Source of the DNA: Treponema sp.
GTDB taxonomy: Bacteria; Spirochaetota; Spirochaetia; Treponematales; Breznakiellaceae
Assembly: GCA_009786625.1 (NCBI GenBank)
Contig: WQRT01000072.1
Location: 2,808 to 9,521 of the forward strand
Direction of reading: 5' to 3'
Length of the DNA stretch: 6,714 bases
The position numbers and the translations under genes were made by a program. This document shows, piece by piece, positions 1 through 5,719 of the stretch. Position 1 is the stretch's first letter; each line of letters starts with the position of its first letter. The notes under the pieces were generated by a model. That model searched no databases, was not told the DNA's origin, and saw only the letters and a program-made list of their open reading frames with translations.

Positions 1-708
1 GCGATGAGCACAGGCGTATGCCTCGGCTGGGCGACAGAAGCTCTGGAGCGCGGCTACATCACGATAGACGACACTCTTGTAGATTTAAAGTTCGGCGATT
101 CCGCCGGATATATAAAAGCCGTTATCAACCTTGCCGCGGGAGTAAATAAATTTTACCGGAACCTCGGAAGAGGCGCCCGTTATGCATCAACGAAGTACGG
201 CGGAGAAGATTTCGCGATGCACATTGCCGGTAACGAGATGGCAGGTTACCACACAGGTTACGGTTCGCTTGTCGGTGCGGCCGTAGGCGCGAGACATTCA
301 CATCTTTGCAACGGCGGCTACGGGATTGATCAGAGCATGAAGGAGTTTGACGAAGACGCGTTTGTGGACAAACTTTTCGCGGAAGAATGTGAACGCTGCA
401 TGACCAATTCTTTAGTGATGTGCCTCTTTGCCAGAAAAATTTACGACAGGGAAACGATTCTGTCCGCGCTAAACTCAGTCGGCTGGTCACTTACCAATGA
501 TGAACTCGGCGCAATCGGCAAACGTATTTATCAAACAAAGCTGCAAATTAAAAGCGCTCTCGGCTTCCAGCAGAAAAGCGTTAAACTGCCTAAACGTTTT
601 TTTGAAACTCCAAGCATGAACGGCAAACTGGATGAAGAGACAGCGTACAGAATGATAAAAAAATACACAGAAAAAACGGACGCGCTGTTGCGGGAGACTT
701 CGCAATAG
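1..708 (+). CDS. Aldehyde:ferredoxin oxidoreductase family protein, C-terminal part (5' end outside window)
   Basis: This is the C-terminal part of an AOR-family tungsten (or molybdenum) bispterin enzyme. Such enzymes oxidise aldehydes to acids, or related substrates, with ferredoxin as electron partner in the cytoplasm. The frame is open from base 1, so the ATG at 4 is probably internal. Numbering from that Met, the stretch STG...WATEALERG (2-17) matches the segment just after the first pterin-binding motif. The stretch GARHSHLCNGG (95-105) holds His98/His100 where the family has its conserved active-site His. Cys140 sits in NSLVMC and matches the fourth [4Fe-4S] ligand in the motif usually written DxxGLC; here the Asp is Asn135 and the Gly is Val138. 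The tail has the family-like LPKRFFE (195-201). The N-terminal domain and the CxxC cluster ligands lie off the left edge. The MoeB-like and MoaD-like genes at 1737-2716 fit cofactor supply. The family call is firm; the subfamily and substrate are unknown. Confidence 0.85.
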   Translation, partial: AMSTGVCLGWATEALERGYITIDDTLVDLKFGDSAGYIKAVINLAAGVNKFYRNLGRGARYASTKYGGEDFAMHIAGNEMAGYHTGYGSLVGAAVGARHSHLCNGGYGIDQSMKEFDEDAFVDKLFAEECERCMTNSLVMCLFARKIYDRETILSALNSVGWSLTNDELGAIGKRIYQTKLQIKSALGFQQKSVKLPKRFFETPSMNGKLDEETAYRMIKKYTEKTDALLRETSQ

Positions 709-709
709 C

Positions 710-741
710 GTGCGCAGTAGCGGTGTATAATAGCTGCGCGT
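710..741. terminator. GC-rich hairpin between convergent genes, possible weak terminator
   Basis: GCGCAG (712-717) pairs perfectly with CTGCGC (734-739), with G-U pairs on either side and a loop of about 14 nt. It starts two bases after the AOR stop and lies between convergent genes, where a terminator is expected. Neither strand has a clear T tract after the stem, since the plus strand continues TTATAAAAG. It may therefore be a transcript-end stabiliser or a weak terminator. Confidence 0.4.
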
Positions 742-766
742 TATAAAAGTTCCGCGTTAAACAGTT

Positions 767-1621
767 TTATTTTCTGTTTCTAAGATGCTTTTCAACTTTT
801 TCATTTAATTCAATTTCTGTAAAAGGTTTTTTAATAAAATCCTTTACTCCAAGTATCATCGTTTTGCTTACGGTATCATAATCGCCTTCTGTAGAAATAA
901 TTACGATGGGAACGTCCGCGTACTTTGGCAGAGCTTTAATCATGGGAACAAGATCAAATCCGCTTAATACGGGCATTAATAAATCCAGCAGTATCAAATC
1001 AACATCGTTGTTTTGAAGAAATTCGATAACGACTTCGGGTTTTGATAATAAGGTAACATTGTAATCATTGTGCAAACAGAAATAAATTGTCCTTAACATG
1101 CTTGTGATATCATCAACAATCAATATATTAGGTTTAACATCGCTCTTATTTTCTGTACTGTTATCACTTGAAGGAGCTTCCGCGGGGACAGGCTTTTTCA
1201 CAGGGTAAAGACTTTTTTCCATACTATCAATCAATTTGACAGTATCGAACGGCTTAACAAAATAATCTTCCGCGCCAAGATGGATTGCCCTTGAAAAACT
1301 ATCCTTGTCGCTTCGGTTTGTAACAAAAAATACAGGGATTTCCGAGTATCGTTTATCTCTTTTAAGTTTGACAAGCGTATCAAATCCGTCCATGTCCGGC
1401 ATATTTACATCCAGGATAATCAAATCCGCATCTATATTTTTTAAAGCTTCAAAAACTTGAGCGGAGGTTACTACAGTGATTACTTTATACAATTCGCCAA
1501 GCTGAGTTTCCAGCGTAAGCCTTTTGAATTTAACATCATCAACGCAAATGATTTTTTTCTTTGGTCCCGGTTTTTTGTATAACGATATATAATCCGGTTT
1601 ATCGGATTTTCTCCGCGTCAT
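767..1621 (-). CDS. Tandem receiver-domain response regulator (REC-REC, no output domain)
   Basis: This 284-residue cytoplasmic signalling protein has two CheY-like receiver domains and nothing else. REC1 spans about 23-138: acidic pair Asp28/Asp29, phosphoacceptor Asp71 in LDVNMPDMDG, Thr101 in FFVTN and Lys123 in VKPF. A Pro/Ser/Lys-rich linker covers about 139-163. REC2 spans about 164-281: Asp170/Asp171, Asp213 in LDLLMPVLSG, Ser243 in IISTE and Lys265 in KKPF. Both domains keep the full phosphorylation set, so both should accept phosphate. A basic tail of about 22 residues precedes REC1. The start is supported by AGGAGA (1629-1634), 7 nt upstream of the ATG. No DNA-binding, GGDEF, HD-GYP or kinase domain follows, so it probably acts by protein contact or as a phosphorelay intermediate. 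No kinase lies nearby. The gene looks more AT-rich by eye than its neighbours. Confidence 0.9.
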   Translation of the reverse strand: MTRRKSDKPDYISLYKKPGPKKKIICVDDVKFKRLTLETQLGELYKVITVVTSAQVFEALKNIDADLIILDVNMPDMDGFDTLVKLKRDKRYSEIPVFFVTNRSDKDSFSRAIHLGAEDYFVKPFDTVKLIDSMEKSLYPVKKPVPAEAPSSDNSTENKSDVKPNILIVDDITSMLRTIYFCLHNDYNVTLLSKPEVVIEFLQNNDVDLILLDLLMPVLSGFDLVPMIKALPKYADVPIVIISTEGDYDTVSKTMILGVKDFIKKPFTEIELNEKVEKHLRNRK

Positions 1622-1633
1622 AAATTATTCTCC

Positions 1634-1659
1634 TATATTAAAAGAATTTTATATTAAAA
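1634..1659. repeat. 10-nt direct repeat in the receiver-gene promoter
   Basis: TATATTAAAA occurs at 1634-1643 and again at 1650-1659, a period of 16 nt. The upstream copy overlaps the predicted -10 box and the other lies between the likely start site and the ribosome site. The second copy is also part of a 15-nt dyad, ATTTTA-TAT-TAAAAT (1646-1660), and a further dyad, TCAAT-AAA-ATTGA (1671-1683), covers most of the -35. It could be an operator for an unknown regulator, or simply low-complexity AT sequence. Confidence 0.35.
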
Positions 1660-1674
1660 TGCCAAATTTTTCAA
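1646..1674 (-). promoter_or_regulatory. Predicted sigma-70-type promoter of the tandem receiver gene
   Basis: On the minus strand, TTGAAA (1674-1669) is followed after 17 nt by TAAAAT (1651-1646). Each hexamer matches the TTGACA/TATAAT consensus at 5 of 6 positions. Transcription would start near 1639, just upstream of the AGGAGA ribosome site, giving a leader of roughly 17 nt. The region is very AT-rich, so chance matches are likely; spacing and position argue for it. Confidence 0.5.
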
Positions 1675-1736
1675 TAAAATTGAGAACACAATAAAAATAT
1701 GGAACAACTATTGATAATAGAGTAAAATGAAATAAA

Positions 1737-2459
1737 ATGTATGAACGATACGCACGGCAGATAATTATCCCGCAGATTGGAGAAGAGGGACAAAATAAAC
1801 TCGCGGGTTCCTCGGTTATCGTTGTCGGAGCAGGCGGCCTCGGCTCCCCTGCTCTAACCTACCTTGCCGCGGCGGGTGTCGGGCGTCTCGGCATCGTTGA
1901 CCATGACACAATCGCGATAAATAATTTGAACCGCCAGTTCCTGTATGACACATCCGGCGTCGGACACATAAAGGTAGAATCCGCAAAGGAAAGACTTACC
2001 GGTTTTAATGATGAAATTAAAATAGAAATATGCAATGAACGCCTAACCGGAAAAAACGCGGAAAATATTTTAACGGGCTATGACATTGCGCTCGGCGCGG
2101 TTGATTCATTTGAAACACGTTTTATAATTAACAAGGCCTGTGCCGCGCTGTGCATCCCTTACATTGATGGCGGGATAACCAGCTTTTCCGGCTGTGTTTT
2201 ATTTTCGTACCCGCCTTGTACACCATGCCTAAACTGCATATTCCCGGCGAAAACAAGTGATAAAAATCCACCCGGCGTTTTTGGCGCAACCGCAGGAATC
2301 ATCGGCACAATCGAAGCGAACCTCGCGCTGCTCTGGCTTCTTAAGCTGCCAAACCCGGCGGAGAATAAATTAATACTTTACGACGGACTTAGCATGAGTT
2401 TTGATTTTGTAGAAATAAAACGCGGTGATGGGTGCGCGGTTTGCGGTGGGAAAACATGA
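1737..2459 (+). CDS. MoeB/ThiF/HesA-family adenylyltransferase (sulfur-carrier activating enzyme)
   Basis: This 240-residue E1-like enzyme should use ATP to adenylate the C-terminus of a small ubiquitin-fold sulfur carrier, most likely the MoaD-like protein encoded next. The nucleotide-binding GAGGLG is at 31-36. Arg7 (YARQI), Arg66 (NLNRQ), Lys79 (HIKV) and Asp123 line up, each offset by exactly 7, with E. coli MoeB Arg14, Arg73, Lys86 and Asp130. A zinc site is formed by Cys164/Cys167 (CLNC) and Cys233/Cys236 (CAVC). The usual DCTDN motif reads GAVDS, keeping only the key Asp. Where many relatives have a conserved Cys before xxAG, this protein has Gly183. There is no rhodanese domain. The start has no convincing Shine-Dalgarno, but the N-terminus begins as the family does. 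The stop overlaps the next start as ATGA. The family is certain; a tungsten/molybdenum-cofactor role rather than thiamine is inferred from the AOR neighbour. Confidence 0.9.
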   Translation: MYERYARQIIIPQIGEEGQNKLAGSSVIVVGAGGLGSPALTYLAAAGVGRLGIVDHDTIAINNLNRQFLYDTSGVGHIKVESAKERLTGFNDEIKIEICNERLTGKNAENILTGYDIALGAVDSFETRFIINKACAALCIPYIDGGITSFSGCVLFSYPPCTPCLNCIFPAKTSDKNPPGVFGATAGIIGTIEANLALLWLLKLPNPAENKLILYDGLSMSFDFVEIKRGDGCAVCGGKT

Positions 2460-2716
2460 AAATAAATTTCTACGCAGATCTACTTAAACACACAAACAAC
2501 GAAAAGTCATTCGAGGCAAAATACTCTTCAAGCATCCGAGAACTCATTGACGAGCTTGGCAGTCACTACGGAACTCAATTTAAAGATTTTTTATTAGGCG
2601 AGGAGAATTGCTTTTTTCTTGTAAACGGCACAGGCTTGATGATGACAGGCGGACTTGATACAAAACTAAAGCCCGATGATAAAATTGAAATGCTGCCGTT
2701 CGCGGAAGCGGGATGA
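2456..2716 (+). CDS. MoaD/ThiS-family sulfur carrier ending in Ala-Gly
   Basis: This is a small ubiquitin-fold carrier of 86 residues, the usual size for MoaD. In this family the C-terminal Gly is adenylated, converted to a thiocarboxylate, and donates sulfur to build the metal-binding pterin dithiolene (MoaD) or thiamine thiazole (ThiS). Visible hallmarks are the first strand KINFYADL, the central FFLVNG (about 53-58) and LKPDDKIEMLPF near the end. The start at 2456 is preferred over the in-frame ATG at 2432 because it begins at the first beta strand, overlaps the upstream stop as ATGA, and has GGTGGGA (2445-2451) upstream. The longer version would add eight residues that fit nothing. The tail is PFAEAG, so the penultimate residue of the usual Gly-Gly is Ala. 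Pairing with the MoeB-like gene and the nearby AOR points to tungstopterin or molybdopterin synthesis. Confidence 0.85.
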   Translation: MKINFYADLLKHTNNEKSFEAKYSSSIRELIDELGSHYGTQFKDFLLGEENCFFLVNGTGLMMTGGLDTKLKPDDKIEMLPFAEAG

Positions 2717-2728
2717 GAAAATAGCAGT

Positions 2729-2798
2729 AAAAAAAAGCGCCAAAGCCGCGCAAAGAAACAAGAAATAATCTTCTTTCTTAACGCGTCTTCAGCGCTTT
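2729..2798 (-). terminator. Long inverted-repeat terminator of the symporter gene
   Basis: Arms 2734-2763 and 2769-2798 pair without bulges at 24 of 30 positions around an AATAA loop. The outermost block AAAGCGC/GCGCTTT and an inner CGCG/CGCG block are perfect. Read on the minus strand, 43 nt past the symporter stop, the stem ends in GGCGC and runs into eight Ts (2736-2729), the intrinsic-terminator pattern. On the plus strand, after the MoaD-like gene, the stem ends GCGCTTTCG, with only three Ts, so it may work less well in that direction. Confidence 0.65.
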
Positions 2799-2840
2799 CG
2801 AATCACAGGTTCGATTGCGGTTAGTTATCTCCGCTTAAAC

Positions 2841-4406
2841 TCAGATAATCGGACCGCCTGTTTTTACTTCGTCAAACTCTTTTTGAAGTTCGGCAGGCGG
2901 AGGAGCTGTAAGAAGCGAAACAACGATAATTACAATGCTTGAAAAGATAAACGCCGGAAGCAGTTCGTAAATATTCCATGCACCGCCTAATGGACGGATA
3001 ACAAGTTTCCAGAAGAATACCATAACGCCGCCGCTCAACATTCCGGCTACCGCGCCTATGTGGTTGATGCGTTTCCAGAAAAGTGAAAATAACATCAGAG
3101 GGCCGAATGTCGCGCCGAAGCCCGCCCACGCAAATGACACAATCGTAAAAATAATACTGTTCTCGTCAAGCGCGATGCAAATGGCGATAATGGTGATGGT
3201 TAAAAGCGTAACGCGGGAAATCATCATGATTTCGTTGTCATTTGCGTTCTTTCTGAACATCCTTTGATAAATATTTTTTGATAGAGAAGAAGCGGCTATT
3301 AAAAGATATGAATCCGAAGAGCTGATTGTCGCCGCGAGAATTCCCGCCATGACAAGCCCCGCGAAAATCGGGATGAAGTGATTGGTGGAAATTAAAATGA
3401 AAATATTTTCCGATTCAAAATAATTGCTTAAGGCTGATGGATAGAGAGCCCTGCCGACAATGCCGATAAACACAGCGGCGGCAAGCGCAATGACTACCCA
3501 TATAACTGCGATGCGTCTTGAAATTGTCAGCTTTTTTTCCTCACGTATCGCCATAAAACGCAGCAGAACGTGAGGCATACCGAAATAGCCGAGCCCCCAC
3601 GCCATTGTAGACATTATGGTGATAATGCCGTACGGCAGAGCGGCGCCGAAAACCGGCCTTGCGTTGGTAACAAGCTGCTGTCCGTTTTCCATTACCGGGT
3701 TTGCCATACCGAAGAACGACAGAAAACCGGGAATACTTTTCGCGTTTTCAAGAACTGCGCCCAAGCCTCCGGCCGCTGTCGCGCCGACGATAAAAACCGT
3801 CACTAGCGCAAGGATCATTACTGTGCCCTGCATAAAATCTGAAACGCTTTCCGCGAGAAAGCCGCCAATCATCGTATAGACAAGAACAAACATCGCGCCG
3901 AGAATCATCATAGACACATAAGACGCGCCGAACAATGTGGAAAATAATTTGCCGCATGTCACAAAACAGCTTGCGGCGTACACAGTAAAAAATATCAAAA
4001 TGAAAACTGCCGAGAAGGTCATTAATACTTTTTTATTTTCGCGGTATCTGTTGGAGAAAAATTCCGGCAGGGTAATCGCGTTACCCGCTTTTTCGCTGTA
4101 GCGGCGAAGGCGTTTAGAAACGAGAAGCCAGTTCAGGTAAGTGCCGATCGCAAGACCGATGGCTGTCCATGCGGCGTCCGCAAGACCGAACCAGTAAGCC
4201 ACGCCCGGGAGTCCCATAAGCAGCCAGCCTGACATATCCGAGGCTTCGGCGCTCATTGCCGAGACCCACGGCCCTAATGTTCGTCCCCCAAGAAAATAAT
4301 CCTCCGAACTCCTGTTTGAAATCCTGGCAAAATAAATGCCGATCCCGATTACGGCAGCCATGTATAAAGCCATCGTAATTAAAATTTGAAGTCTACCTGC
4401 ATCCAT
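2841..4406 (-). CDS. putP: Sodium/solute symporter, PutP-like (probable sodium/proline symporter)
   Basis: This 521-residue inner-membrane protein belongs to the SSS family (LeuT fold, about 13 helices) and couples solute uptake to sodium entry. The N-terminus has the family pattern DYFLGGR (36-42). ASDMSGW (55-61) carries Asp57, matching the E. coli PutP sodium-site Asp55. GLGYFGMPH (271-279) matches the PutP signature. TISSSDSYLL (360-369) aligns with the PutP helix bearing sodium ligands Ser340/Thr341, here Ser362/Ser363. PutP Gln345 is replaced by Tyr367, so proline as substrate is likely but not assured. The length is close to E. coli PutP (502), with a short charged C-terminal tail. AAGGAGC (4418-4412) lies about 5 nt before the ATG and fixes the start. 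The gene is divergent from the malic enzyme gene and convergent with the MoaD-like gene. Confidence 0.85.
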   Translation of the reverse strand: MDAGRLQILITMALYMAAVIGIGIYFARISNRSSEDYFLGGRTLGPWVSAMSAEASDMSGWLLMGLPGVAYWFGLADAAWTAIGLAIGTYLNWLLVSKRLRRYSEKAGNAITLPEFFSNRYRENKKVLMTFSAVFILIFFTVYAASCFVTCGKLFSTLFGASYVSMMILGAMFVLVYTMIGGFLAESVSDFMQGTVMILALVTVFIVGATAAGGLGAVLENAKSIPGFLSFFGMANPVMENGQQLVTNARPVFGAALPYGIITIMSTMAWGLGYFGMPHVLLRFMAIREEKKLTISRRIAVIWVVIALAAAVFIGIVGRALYPSALSNYFESENIFILISTNHFIPIFAGLVMAGILAATISSSDSYLLIAASSLSKNIYQRMFRKNANDNEIMMISRVTLLTITIIAICIALDENSIIFTIVSFAWAGFGATFGPLMLFSLFWKRINHIGAVAGMLSGGVMVFFWKLVIRPLGGAWNIYELLPAFIFSSIVIIVVSLLTAPPPAELQKEFDEVKTGGPII

Positions 4407-4540
4407 AAAACGCTCCTTAATAAATCATAATAATAAACAAAAATAAAAAAAATTAAAAGGTTATTATAATGATATTTTTATTTGTTGATCTTACTAAACA
4501 ACTATAATAAAAAAAAATATTCTGTTAGAATAAAATCATT
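4407..4540. promoter_or_regulatory. AT-rich divergent intergenic region (symporter / malic enzyme)
   Basis: These 134 nt separate two divergent starts and should hold both promoters. They are almost entirely A and T with long A runs. TATAAT occurs on the plus strand at 4465-4470 and 4503-4508. The second has TTGTTG (4482-4487) 15 nt upstream, a poor -35 match at short spacing. I could not find a convincing -35/-10 pair for the symporter on the minus strand. Confidence 0.45.
4518..4532 (+). promoter_or_regulatory. Extended -10 box within a 15-nt dyad just upstream of the malic enzyme
   Basis: TGTTAGAAT (4523-4531) matches the extended -10 pattern TGnTAtAAT with one mismatch. It lies inside a perfect dyad TATTCT-GTT-AGAATA (4518-4532). 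If it is the promoter, transcription starts about 3 nt before the ATG at 4541, so the message would be essentially leaderless. This agrees with the lack of a Shine-Dalgarno there. No -35 is visible at the usual distance, and the match could be chance in AT-rich DNA. Confidence 0.35.
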
Positions 4541-5719
4541 ATGGATTATGCCGAAGAATCTTTAAAAAGACATTATCAATGGCGGGGTAAACTTGAGATA
4601 GTCAGCAAGATGCCGGTATCAACGCGGGAAGATCTTTCCCTTGCGTATACTCCCGGCGTTGCGCGTCCCTGCCTTGAAATTCAAAAAGACCCGGATAAAA
4701 GCTGGGAGCTGACAGGACGCTGGAACACAGTCGCGGTCGTCACGGACGGAACCGCAGTACTGGGTCTCGGCGATATAGGTCCGGAAGCAGGGATGCCTGT
4801 GATGGAAGGAAAATGCGTTTTGTTTAAAGCCTTTGGCGGAGTGGATGCCGTTCCTCTTTGCATACGATCAAAAGATGTTGATGTGATTGTCGATACAGTC
4901 GCCTTGCTCGCGGGGAGTTTCGGCGGAATAAATCTTGAAGACATTTCCGCTCCGCGCTGTTTCGAGATTGAACGCAAACTTAAAGCGCGATGCGATATCC
5001 CGATCTTTCATGATGATCAGCACGGTACGGCGGTTGTAACTCTGGCGGCGCTGATTAACGCTCTTAAGCTGACAGGAAAAAAAATGGAAAATATAAACGC
5101 GGTAATTCTCGGCGCGGGAGCGGCGGGCATCGCGGTTTTACGGCTGCTTCTTGCCGCCGGTCTTGGAGATGCAGTTTTGTGCGACAAGCAAGGCGCGATT
5201 TATAAAGGAAGATCAAACCTCAATATGGAAAAAGAAGAAATCGCGAAAATCTCGAACAAGCAAAATAAAAAAGGAAGCCTTGCCGATATTATGCGCGGCG
5301 CTGACGTTTTTATCGGCGTTTCCGCTCCGAACACCGTTACAGCAGAAATGGTAAAGTCAATGGCGCCTAACGCGGTTCTTTTTCCGATGTCAAACCCTAC
5401 GCCGGAAATTATGCCTGATACCGCCATCGCAGCGGGAGCCGCTGTCGTCGGAACGGGGCGGAGCGATTTCGCGAACCAGATCAATAACGCCCTTGCGTTT
5501 CCCGGCATTTTCCGCGGCGCGCTTGATGTCCGGGCGAGCGACATTAACGATGAAATGAAAATCGCCGCGGCGCATGCGCTTGCGAACCTGACAGGCGATA
5601 ATGAACTTCGCGCAGATTACATTATACCGGCAGCTTTTGATCCACGTATTAGGGACGCTGTCGCCGGCGCCGCGGCTCAGGCGGCTGTAAAAAGCGGCGT
5701 CGCCAGGATTAGCAGATGA
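4541..5719 (+). CDS. NAD(P)-dependent malic enzyme, short bacterial type
   Basis: This enzyme decarboxylates L-malate to pyruvate and CO2 with reduction of NAD(P)+, in the cytoplasm. It needs Mg2+ or Mn2+. The protein is 392 residues, the length of the stand-alone bacterial form that lacks the phosphotransacetylase-like domain of E. coli MaeB. Catalytic Tyr36 is in AYTPGVA and catalytic Lys91 in MEGK. Metal ligands are Glu133/Asp134 (NLEDI) and the Asp pair 158/159 in HDDQHGTA. The Rossmann loop is GAGAAG (191-196), with Asp215 in LCDKQG at the end of the next strand. SNPTPEI (284-290) and NQINNALAFPGIF (312-324) are standard. Asp215 followed by Lys does not settle NAD versus NADP preference. 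The start has no clear Shine-Dalgarno. The stop overlaps the thymidine kinase start as ATGA, so the two are probably translationally coupled. Confidence 0.93.
   Translation: MDYAEESLKRHYQWRGKLEIVSKMPVSTREDLSLAYTPGVARPCLEIQKDPDKSWELTGRWNTVAVVTDGTAVLGLGDIGPEAGMPVMEGKCVLFKAFGGVDAVPLCIRSKDVDVIVDTVALLAGSFGGINLEDISAPRCFEIERKLKARCDIPIFHDDQHGTAVVTLAALINALKLTGKKMENINAVILGAGAAGIAVLRLLLAAGLGDAVLCDKQGAIYKGRSNLNMEKEEIAKISNKQNKKGSLADIMRGADVFIGVSAPNTVTAEMVKSMAPNAVLFPMSNPTPEIMPDTAIAAGAAVVGTGRSDFANQINNALAFPGIFRGALDVRASDINDEMKIAAAHALANLTGDNELRADYIIPAAFDPRIRDAVAGAAAQAAVKSGVARISR

Noticed and set aside
726..731. Perfect TATAAT on the plus strand downstream of the AOR gene, a possible antisense promoter into the receiver gene.
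   Set aside because: It lies in the loop of the 710-741 hairpin and I see no -35 at a usable distance.
2432..2455. In-frame upstream ATG for the MoaD-like gene, adding eight residues.
   Set aside because: The extra residues (MRGLRWEN) come from the zinc-site coding end of the upstream gene in another frame. The family's first strand starts at the Met encoded at 2456, which also gives the ATGA overlap.
2799..2840. GGTTCGATT (2808-2816) resembles a tRNA T-loop, suggesting a tRNA gene or remnant.
   Set aside because: The flanking bases cannot form the 5-bp T stem on either strand, and there is no acceptor, D or anticodon arm. At most it is a chance match.
3058..3957. Several short open frames on both strands within the symporter gene.
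   Set aside because: They are shadows of the 521-residue symporter frame, with no recognisable domains or ribosome sites.
4461..4483. ATAATGATA (4466-4474) matches half of a Fur box and TTATAAT (4464-4470) half of a PerR box, in the divergent intergenic region.
   Set aside because: The second half-site is mostly T and does not match either consensus; one half in very AT-rich DNA is not evidence of an operator.
4482..4502. TTGTT/AACAA dyad upstream of the malic enzyme gene.
   Set aside because: Only five base pairs with a 10-nt spacer; expected by chance in this composition.
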